Origin: Ramlibacter sp.
GTDB taxonomy: Bacteria > Pseudomonadota > Gammaproteobacteria > Burkholderiales > Burkholderiaceae_C
Assembly (NCBI GenBank): GCA_021156245.1
Contig: JAJNBO010000321.1
Span: 1-5,754, forward strand
Length of the DNA: 5,754 nt
Direction: 5' to 3'
In this document: piece after piece, positions 1 through 5,754 of the stretch
Layout of the letters: each line of letters opens with the position of its first letter
Numbering within the stretch: position 1 is the first letter of the stretch
Notes under the pieces: generated by a model
What the model was told of the DNA's origin: nothing
The model's database searches: none
Seen by the model: the letters and a program-made list of their open reading frames with translations, nothing else
Made by a program: the position numbers and the translations under genes

Positions 1-284
1 CCGCCCGGGTTCTGGGTGCCCAGCCACCCGGCGGGCAAGGTCGGCGTGACGTCGGTCAGCGTGTTGTTGTCGTCCAGGATCAGGCAATAGGTGCCCTGCT
101 GGAGTTCGGGCAGGGTATAGGCGCCGGTGGCCGCTGCCACGGTGGCAGCCTGCGTCGCCGGCGCCGCGCAGGTGCCCCCCGACGACGGCGCGATTTTCAC
201 GAAGAACCCCGTGGCGCCCGGGCCCGCCTCCGTGCCGTCCTGCGAACCGTTGTGGTTGGCGTCCCGGTACACGGTGCCCCCCAG
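1..284 (-). other. SdrD-B-like domain of the adhesin (partial)
   Basis: From residue 366 the sequence LGGTVYRDANHNGSQDGTEA has the D-x-N-x-N-G-x-x-D-G calcium-loop pattern. It continues through TGAYTLPELQQGTYCLILDD and DVTPTLPAGWLGTQ to the left edge. Cys404 and Cys432 may pair. More repeats of this or of DUF11 type would be expected beyond the edge. Confidence 0.75.
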
Positions 285-1379
285 CGTGTTGAAGATGGGC
301 GTATTGGTGAAGGTGCACAGCACCGAGTCGCCGTAGCGCAGGTTCGGGAACGTGTACGAGCTGGCGGCCGCGTTGTTCGGCATGAAGGTCGCCGACGGGT
401 TGGCGTTCGTGCAGGAGAGCGAGGTTTGGTAGTTGGCGAGCGTGCCGACGCTTCCCGCTGCCATGACCTGCGACACCGCGAAGGGATAGCTCGCTGCCAC
501 CGTGGGCATGATCGCCGGCGTGAAGCCGCTGATGGCCGTGCCGCTGGTGCTGGCCGAGATCAGCGAGGTGCCCGAGGTGGTTGACAGCCCGAAGGTGAAC
601 TGGTCGGCGGAGTTGTAGCGCTTGTTGACGATCTGCGAAACGACGGAGATCGACGCGTAGCGCATGCCGATGATGATGCCCTGCAGCCCGCTGCCCACGA
701 GCGCTGCGGTCACCGTCTTGGGGTTGCCGTCCGAACGGAAGACGTAGCTGCCGACGGTGCCGTCCGCCCCGTTCTCGCGCACCGTCTTGTTCATGTTGCT
801 CCAGGTGAGCGTCGGGTACGTATTGCTCGTGCCGTTGCGGATCTGGGCGATCTGCTGCCAGGCGCTGCCGTCGGTGGTGAAGGTCAGCGTCTCGCCGCCG
901 TTGGTGGATTCACCGTCGCCCACGACGATCGAATACGTGGAAGTGCCCGCGCCCGCCGGTGGGATGACGTTGATGTTGCTGAGCGTCACCGTCGGACTGG
1001 TCCCGTTCGTGGCCGTATAGAGGATGGGGCGGCCCGGGATGTTGTTGAAGGCGCTGTTGCCGAAGGCGGATCCCGTCCACGAGGGCACGGCCACCGACGT
1101 CAGGCCGCCGCTGCCCGTGGTTTTCACGGTCATGGTGACGGTGGTGCCGTCCGGCAGGTTGAAGGTGAACGGCTGGCCGGCGCTGCTGCTAGCGGTGGCG
1201 TTGTTGTAGGTGGAAAAATCCAGCCAGCAGTAGTCGCGGAAGTCGTTGGGAGCGGTGCCCTGCACGGCGGCCGCACCGCAGGTGGCGGCCAGGGCCGCGC
1301 CGGGCAGCAGCAACGCCGCCAGCGCGAACGCGGCGCAGGCGAGCAGGAGGCGGCGGGCCAGGACGGCGAGCGTGCTCAT
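1..1379 (-). CDS. Secreted CshA-type fibrillar adhesin-like protein (3' partial)
   Basis: The start is ATG at 1379, overlapping the barrel stop as ATGA, with a GAAGG 9 bases upstream; 459 full codons are visible and the frame is open at the left edge. Residues 1-31 are a textbook Sec signal peptide: Arg9-Arg10, a long Leu/Ala core, and an ALA cleavage motif before Ala32. Residues ~45-245 match the CshA-NR2 type domain (WLDFSTYNNATASSSAGQPF, SWTGSAFGNSAFNNIPG, VVGDGESTNGGETLTF, GIIIGMRYASISV). Residues ~246-365 form a prealbumin/SpaA-like domain, and an SdrD-B-like domain begins at 366 with LGGTVYRDANHNGSQDG. Cysteines come in plausible pairs (34/51, 323/355, 404/432), fitting export and oxidation. 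It is likely a surface or secreted fibril protein for attachment; its anchor and C-terminus are off-window. The adhesive role is inferred from the streptococcal CshA family. Confidence 0.85.
   Translation of the reverse strand, partial: MSTLAVLARRLLLACAAFALAALLLPGAALAATCGAAAVQGTAPNDFRDYCWLDFSTYNNATASSSAGQPFTFNLPDGTTVTMTVKTTGSGGLTSVAVPSWTGSAFGNSAFNNIPGRPILYTATNGTSPTVTLSNINVIPPAGAGTSTYSIVVGDGESTNGGETLTFTTDGSAWQQIAQIRNGTSNTYPTLTWSNMNKTVRENGADGTVGSYVFRSDGNPKTVTAALVGSGLQGIIIGMRYASISVVSQIVNKRYNSADQFTFGLSTTSGTSLISASTSGTAISGFTPAIMPTVAASYPFAVSQVMAAGSVGTLANYQTSLSCTNANPSATFMPNNAAASSYTFPNLRYGDSVLCTFTNTPIFNTLGGTVYRDANHNGSQDGTEAGPGATGFFVKIAPSSGGTCAAPATQAATVAAATGAYTLPELQQGTYCLILDDNNTLTDVTPTLPAGWLGTQNPG
285..644 (-). 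other. Prealbumin / SpaA-like domain of the adhesin
   Basis: Residues ~246-365 begin SVVSQIVNKRYNSADQFTFG and contain YPFAVSQVMAAGSVGTLANY, then SLSCTN (Cys323) and LRYGDSVLCTFTNTP (Cys355). The two cysteines flank the last strands and probably form a disulfide. This pattern (N-x-A-D-Q-F-x-F, then G-D-x-x-x-C-x-F-T-N) is common in bacterial surface proteins next to DUF11 and SdrD-B domains. Its exact Pfam assignment is uncertain. Confidence 0.55.
645..1232 (-). other. CshA-NR2-like fibril domain of the adhesin
   Basis: Residues ~50-245 begin with YCWLDFSTYN and end near the GMRYASISV strand. In CshA of oral streptococci the non-repetitive domain 2 is a lectin-like sandwich that binds host ligands such as fibronectin. 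The spaced motifs LPDGTTVTMTV, VPSWTGSAFGN and GDGESTNGGETLTFTTDG are what I recognise from this family in proteobacterial proteins. Ligand binding here is unknown. Confidence 0.7.
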
Positions 1380-4300
1380 GGCTTGGCGCCTTCGCCGCCG
1401 CCCAGGAGGGACTCGTCGAACTTGAACCGCAGGCGCACGTACGCGCCCTTCGTGGTGGTCGCGTCGCCGGCGAGGTCCTTGGCCGAGAATCCGGTGAAGT
1501 TGTAGCCGGCGGACACCCAGAGATTCTCCCAGGCGAGGTAGCCGATTTCCAGGCCGAAGGCCGCTTGCCGCACCCCGTCCCCCCACATGCCGTAGGCCTG
1601 CAGGCCGACGTCCCACCGCTCCGTCATGTCCCAGGTCACGCGGCCGCCCAGCAATTGCGTGAAGGAGCGGCTGTCCAGGCCATTGGAGCGGTCGCGTGCG
1701 AGGCGTGCCGCATAGCGCGCGTTCACCAGCCAATGCCGCTGCGGCTGCACGCTCAGGTGCGTGGACAGGATCCAGGCGCTCTGGTCGATGCCCTGCACCA
1801 CCATCGTGTCCTTCTCGCTCTTGTATTCCACGCGGGCGAGCGCGTTGACGTCGTCGCTTCCCGTCGGGCGGAAGGCCACGCCGGACTGCGCTGTCAGCAC
1901 CGTGCGGGAACCGGTGGCGGTGCCATTGGCGGACTGGTCGCTGTACAGGAAGCGGTTCAGCACCGTGGTGTCGCGATCGAGCCTGTTGGCCACCGCTGGC
2001 CGTGACGTTCAGGCCCACCGGCAGGCGGAAGGTGCGGCGGAGGCCGACCGCGGCTTCCGCCGTGCGGCCGTCGATCGCGTCGCCCATGCGGTATTCGCTG
2101 AACAGCTGGGTGTCGCCCAGCACCGTGGTGTCCACGCCTGCCACGCTGGTGTGGCGCGACACGTCCGTGCTCAGCGTGTACGGGCCGTTCAGGCTGTTGA
2201 TGAAGCTGTGGCGCACGTACAGGCGGGTGCCGGCGCCCACCGCATAGTTGCCGCCGACCGCGACCTCGCGGCCGCCGCTGCCGTCGATGGCATGCTCCAC
2301 CAGCGTGTACACGTCGGCTTCCGGCACGCCGGGCACGGGAACCGTCAGCTTGGCGCGGGCGCTGGTGTAGCCCACCTGCTCGGTCGGCGCCGCAGGGTCG
2401 GCGGTGGGAACCACGACCGGCCCCGCCGTCCCCGGGGCCGCGGGGCTGGACAGCGCCGCCTGCACGTTGGCGCTGCTGTGGCGCACGCCGATCTCCAGCT
2501 TGGCGTTGCCGGGCAACGCGTGCTCCAGCTTCAGCTCCGCGCCGGTCTGCTCGGCGCCGGTCGTGGCGTTCGAGGTGCGCAGCGCCTCGGCGACGATGCG
2601 GTTCTTCGGGTCGATCACGTAGCCGGCCTTCGCGCCGTATTCCGATTGGCCGGCCGTCTGCGGACTGCCCGGGTTCTGGAAGCCCGCGTCCGTGCGCACG
2701 CCCCACACGTGCGCCTGCAGCGTGGGCCCCTCGTGGCGGGCGTCGACGCGCACGCCCTGGCCATCCCCCTGCAGGTCGGTGCGGGTGCGCGCCAGCTCGG
2801 CGGTGATCGCCGTGCTCTCGCCGATGCGGCTGGTGAGCGTCAGGCCCTGCAAGGTCAGCGTGTTGGCGGGGTCTTCGTCGCGCACGACCACGGCGCCGAC
2901 GCGGGTGCCGGACAGGACTTCGACCGATGCTTCGGCGCCGGCCACGGTGTGCTTCGGGCCACCGGCGTCCACGTCGTAGCTCACGCGGATGAACACGGGG
3001 TTCAGGTCGGCATCCACGCTGGGCTGCGGCGCCTTCAGCAGGAGCATGCCGCTGTACGGCTCGATGGTGTAGTCGGTGAACGCCGCCAGGGGCGTGTCCG
3101 TGCGCACCACGGACGGCTGGTTGCGGTCCCGCACGATCACGTGCACCTGCTCGCTGTTGATCACGCCGTCGGCATTCAGGAGGAACGGGCCGGACGTTCC
3201 ATTCGCGCGGAACTCCATCACCAGCTGGGTGGCGGAGGTGCGGCTGGCGAAGGCTTCGCCCTGCACCTTGCCCTCGCTCCACCGGCCCTTGGCGCCGTTG
3301 AGCGCGCGCGCGTACTGCGTCAGCTGCCGCGCGGGGTTGTCGCTCTGGGTCTGGAAGTCGCCGACCAGCACGTAGTTGCTGCCGTTCTGCAGCAGCACGT
3401 AGAGCTTGCCCGAGGACTGGCCGTCGAAGCCGCGCGCCGACGAATCGCCGTACACGGGATAGAACAGGTTCGGCTGGATGTCGCGGAACAGGCGCGTGTC
3501 GGACGCCTTGTCGGAGTCGTACGCCACCGTCAGCAGGCTGGAGCCGAGCACCTTGCCCTTGAGGAACAGTGCCGCGCGCGCCCCGGCTGCGCCCTTGCCG
3601 TCGTTGAAGCTGCGCGACACGGCGCCGATCTCGCGCTCGAACACGTCGCCGCTCTGCACCGGCTGCATGGCGGACGGGTTCAGGTTGCGCAGGTTGATCG
3701 TGCCTTCCACGATGCCGGCGGCGACCAGCGGCCGCAGGTTGGGGACGAACTCCACGCTCGCCGCGCCCTTGGCGGCGCCGGCCAGGACCACCAGGTCGGC
3801 CTTGCCGGGTTGCGCCGGCGGCAGCAGCATGAAGCGGCCGGCGCCGCCTTCGAGCTGGACCTGGATGCCGGGCTGGCGCGCGTCCGCGTCGGCGACTTGC
3901 CAGAGGCCCGCGCTGGCGGACAGCGTCAGCTGGGCGCGCGCGGTGACCGGCACGCCTTCCGCGTCGTGCAGCGAGATCGCCACCGGCACCGGCGTCGTCG
4001 GGTCGGCGACGGGCTGCTGCGGCACGTCGATCCGCACGGACGCCAGCTCTCCGGGCGCGACGACGGTGATCTGCGCGCGTCCACGCACGTTGCCGAAGCC
4101 GTCCGCCACCTTGACCTCCAGCACGTTGCGGCCGGGCCGCAGGTCGACCCCGATGTATTCCCAGGCCGTCACGCGCACCTGCTCGAGGCTGCTGCGCTTG
4201 CCGACCTGGGTGGCAGGCACCGGCTGGCCGTTCACCGTGAGGTCGAAGGTCGCGCCCAAGGGGCCCTTGACGCGCACGCTGGTCTGCGCCTTCGGGAGCA

Positions 4301-5754
4301 CCTGGCCGTCGCGCAGCGAAACGAACCCCGTCTCCGCGTTCATCGCGGGCAGCAGGTCCTCCAGCGGCCGCGAGTTGTCCGGGTCCTGGGGCACTGCCGC
4401 AGCCGCCTGAATGGCGGGTTGCAGCAGCCTGGTCGCGGGACGGTAGATCGGCTGCGGCAGGCCTTGCAGGCGGGCGGCGGTGGAGCCGCCGGTGTCGCCC
4501 ACCGCGCCGAGCGCGGGCATGCCCGGCAAGGCGGCCTCCACGGTGCCGGAGCCGGCGTTGCCGCGGGCAGCGCCGGGCAGGCCGAGCCCGCCGGTGGCTG
4601 GCAGCGTGCGGGTGTCGGTTGCGCCGGTGGTGGCGGTCGCAGACAGGAGCACGCCGGCGGCCTGGATGATCTCCGACGGATTCTGGAGCGCCTTGCGGCG
4701 GGCGGCGACCTGCTCGCCGAGCGCGGTGTCGCAGGGCCCGATCGCGAAATCCGCCTTGTGCAGTTCCCCGTTCTTCAGGTCGACGAAGCGGCTGCCGCCG
4801 TCGCGCGCGTTGCGGTTGTCCAGCACGCGCAGGGTGGCGCCCGCCGGCAGGGTGAGCGGGTCGACCTTGGCCACGTGCGTGCGCGCGCTCAGCCCGTACA
4901 GGCTGTACTTGCCTTCCTCGTCGGTGATGGCGTACGTGCCGTCCTCGAGGTAGATGCGCACGCCGGGGATGCCGGGCTCGCCCGCGTCCTGCAGGCCATT
5001 GCGGCTGCAATCGGCATACACCTTGCCGATCAGGTAGCCGTCGGTGGAAAACACGCCGCCGAGGACCAGCACGCGCGCCGTGGCGCGGTTGGAGGTGACG
5101 CCCTGCCCGGCGGCCTGCGCGGTGTTGATGCCGGTGCCACCCTGGCTGCCGGGCCCCACGCGCAGGCGGTAGGTCAGCACGACTTGCGCGCCGGCCGCTA
5201 CGCGGCCGACGTCGAAGGCCAGCTGCGGGCCCGCGTCGCCGACGGGATCCGGGGCTGCCTGGCCGCCCAGGCGTGCCGTGCCGGCCACGTACGTGAACCC
5301 CGAGGGCAGCCCGTCGCGCACCATCACCTGGTGCAGCGGCACGGCCATGACGTTGCGCACGGTCACCGTGTAGTCGACGAAGTCGCCGACCTCGGCGGTG
5401 CTGCGGTTGGCGACCTTCTGCACCGTCAGGCCGCCGCTGCCGCCGGTGTCCAGGGGCACGTCGAAGCGCACGGCGCCCAGGGCCACCCTGAAGTTGCCGC
5501 CGTAGGAGCCGGGCGTGTCGATGATGCGACCGGTGGGCTGCAGCGCTGCGGGCAGCGTCGAGGGGAAGACGAAGCCGGCGGGAGGCGTCACGCGCAGGCG
5601 GTAGGTGCTGGGCCGCACCAGCGGGAAGGCGTAGACGCCGTCCGCCGCGGTCACGACGGTGGACGGAGCCCGGCTCACGCCATCGAGCGCCACGACCACC
5701 GCGGCCTGCCCCGGGCGCCCGCCGTTGCCGGCGCCGGTGACGTCGATCAGTTCC
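1376..5754 (-). CDS. Multidomain surface protein with C-terminal outer-membrane beta-barrel (5' partial, probable frameshift)
   Basis: The gene enters from the right edge, so its start and signal peptide are not visible. About 1251 residues are read in one frame (codons from 5753 to 2001), then about 206 more in a second frame from about 1996 to a TGA at 1378-1376. Visible order: CnaB-like sandwich (residues 1-100), DUF11 (109-230), SdrD-B-like (240-342), low-complexity linker (343-476), two Ig-like domains (477-672), then a long region of alternating strands rich in Tyr, Gly and Val that I read as an outer-membrane barrel. The protein's end, with YVRLRFKFDE followed by a short tail, looks like a final barrel strand. 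By family resemblance it sits in the outer membrane with the N-terminal domains exposed or periplasmic; which of these cannot be told here. It is followed directly by an adhesin gene with a 4-base overlap. The frame break near 2000 may make it a pseudogene, or it may be an assembly error. I do not recognise a named gene. Confidence 0.75.
1389..1393 (-). promoter_or_regulatory. Likely ribosome binding site of the adhesin gene
   Basis: The minus strand reads GAAGG here, 9 bases ahead of the ATG at 1379. It lies inside the end of the barrel gene. Together with the ATGA stop-start overlap it suggests translational coupling. The match to the Shine-Dalgarno consensus is partial, so the site is supported mostly by spacing. 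Confidence 0.5.
1994..2010 (-). other. Frameshift / deletion junction with perfect hairpin
   Basis: The upstream frame reads GLRRTFRLPVGLNVT up to about 2001. The downstream frame is only open after its TGA at 2011-2009 and makes sense from AVANRLDRDTTVLNRFLYS (about 1996 on). Reading both parts requires skipping one base. At the same place the plus strand has GGCCA-CCGC-TGGCC (1988-2001), a perfect 5-bp stem with a 4-base loop. Continuing in the upstream frame gives Arg/Gly/His-rich nonsense, whereas the other frame gives GC-ending codons and barrel-like strands. Confidence 0.8.
3738..4325 (-). other. Two Ig-like / invasin-like domains of the barrel protein
   Basis: Residues 477-569 carry FVSLRDGQVLPKAQTSVRVK, then TFDLTVNGQPVP, DLRPGRNVLEVKVADGFGN and a closing strand AQITVVAP; this resembles glucodextranase-B-like or bacterial Ig-like folds. 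Residues 570-672 carry VPVAISLHDAEGVPVTARAQ and LTLSASAGLW, the D-x-x-G-x-P-V-x(n)-L-x-x-S-x-G-x-W pattern of invasin/Big_1 domains. In intimins and related proteins such domains sit next to an outer-membrane barrel, which fits what follows here. Confidence 0.65.
4326..4727 (-). other. Low-complexity linker of the barrel protein
   Basis: About 134 residues (343-476) rich in Ala, Gly, Pro and Thr, with no recognisable fold. Segments such as TATTGATDTRTLPATGGLG and LPGMPALGAVGDTGGSTAA suggest a flexible, probably disordered connector between the exposed domains and the Ig-like domains near the barrel. No stop or frame change is seen, so this is coding sequence and not an intergenic gap. Confidence 0.6.
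4728..5036 (-). other. SdrD-B-like domain of the barrel protein
   Basis: Residues 240-342 start with YLIGKVYADCSRNGLQDAGE, matching the G-x-V-x-x-D-x-N-x-N-G-x-x-D-x-G-E pattern of SdrD B-type repeats, whose acidic loop binds calcium in staphylococcal Sdr proteins. It continues with GIPGVRIYLEDGTYAITDEE and GKYSLYGL. Cys248 and Cys341 (in IGPCDT) could form a disulfide closing the domain; that is inference. The same domain type recurs in the downstream adhesin. Confidence 0.8.
5064..5429 (-). other. DUF11-type conserved repeat domain of the barrel protein
   Basis: Residues 109-230 begin with LTVQKVANRSTAEVGDFVDY and continue with TVTVRN, the hallmark opening of DUF11 (x-K-x-A-x(6)-GD-x-V-x-Y-T-V-T-V-x-N). 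The later parts also fit: VRDGLPSGFTYVAGTA, then the VVLTYRLRV strand and a NTAQA motif. The domain is a beta-sandwich found in tandem in bacterial cell-surface proteins. Only one copy is visible; others may lie beyond the right edge. Confidence 0.85.
5455..5753 (-). other. CnaB / carboxypeptidase-regulatory-like domain of the barrel protein
   Basis: This is the first domain visible, about 100 residues. It shows the pattern of prealbumin-like sandwiches: a variable substituent segment (AAVVVALDGV), then VVTAADGVYAFPLVRPSTY, where the turn D-G-x-Y-x-F before the last strands is characteristic. Such domains are extracellular spacers in surface proteins and some form isopeptide bonds; I cannot identify the Lys/Asn/Glu set needed for that. 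The start may be truncated by the window edge. Confidence 0.6.

Larger units (their letters stand above)
1376..3728 (-). other. Outer-membrane beta-barrel region of the partial protein, broken by a frameshift
   Basis: About 780 residues in total. The region opens with LVAAGIVEGTINLRNL and contains the motifs FLKGKVLGSSLLTVAYDSD, NLFYPVYGDSSARGFD and KLYVLLQNGSNYVLVGDF, which look like the first hairpins of a large barrel. Later come repeated short amphipathic strands such as SEYGAKAGYVIDPKNRIVAE and RLYVRHSFINSLNG. After the frame break the remaining strands are NALARVEYKSEKD, WLVNARYAAR, RWDVGLQAYG, ENLWVSAGYNFTGF and the terminal YVRLRFKFDE. From memory, related betaproteobacterial proteins end in much the same way. 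Strand number is not claimed. Confidence 0.7.

Noticed and set aside
1376..1993. A separate 205-residue gene starting at GTG 1993
   Set aside because: The sequence is the C-terminal end of the barrel, with no signal peptide and no clear ribosome binding site. It is better explained as the downstream part of a frameshifted gene.
1985..2011. Programmed ribosomal frameshift
   Set aside because: No slippery heptamer or +1 shift-prone stop context is seen, the hairpin is small, and family resemblance suggests that sequence is missing at this point. A lesion or assembly error is simpler.
3478..4410. A 310-residue plus-strand open frame (and other plus-strand frames across the window)
   Set aside because: Each lies antisense to the well-supported minus-strand domains, has Ser/Arg/Thr-rich composition and shows no known motif or convincing ribosome binding site.
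1957..5010. A 1017-residue open frame on the minus strand
   Set aside because: Its translation is Arg/Ala/Gly/His-rich without any recognisable domain, while the overlapping frame gives DUF11, SdrD-B and barrel sequence. It is a shadow frame caused by high GC.
1..5754. Promoters, terminators, tRNAs, CRISPR arrays or insertion sequences
   Set aside because: The window is continuously coding, both genes extend past the edges, and no intergenic gap exists. No fitting repeats, cloverleaf or transposase motifs were seen.

Overview
The window is GC-rich, fully coding and read from the minus strand. Codons end almost always in G or C. The protein families point to a Gram-negative bacterium, probably a betaproteobacterium of the Burkholderiales type; that assignment rests on general resemblance, not on a marker gene. 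No RNA gene, mobile element, CRISPR array, promoter or terminator was found. Both genes run off a window edge.

Right to centre (5754 down to 1376): a large surface and outer-membrane protein whose N-terminus lies beyond the right edge. In reading order it has a carboxypeptidase-regulatory/CnaB-like beta-sandwich, a DUF11-type repeat domain, an SdrD-B-like domain, a low-complexity Ala/Gly/Pro linker, two Ig-like or invasin-like beta-sandwich domains, and about 780 residues that look like an outer-membrane beta-barrel. The reading frame breaks near 1994-2010. Upstream the protein is in one frame; downstream the last ~206 residues of the barrel are in another and end in a typical barrel terminus. 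From memory of the family, roughly 60-80 residues also seem to be missing at the break. It therefore looks like an out-of-frame internal deletion (or an assembly error), located exactly on a small perfect hairpin.

Left (1379 down to 1): a second gene starts with an ATG that overlaps the barrel stop codon (ATGA). It encodes a secreted adhesin-like protein with a clear signal peptide, a CshA-NR2-type fibril domain, a prealbumin/SpaA-like domain and the start of an SdrD-B-like domain, and it is cut by the left edge. The ATGA overlap and shared domain types suggest one operon and a joint role at the cell surface: an outer-membrane barrel with an exposed arm, plus a fibrillar adhesin.

One curiosity ties the two together. 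The frame of the upstream part of the barrel gene is also the frame of the adhesin gene, and it has no stop codon anywhere in the window. After the frameshift, translation would not terminate but would run through about 207 nonsense Arg-rich residues into the adhesin. An automatic gene caller would probably report one giant fused protein here.
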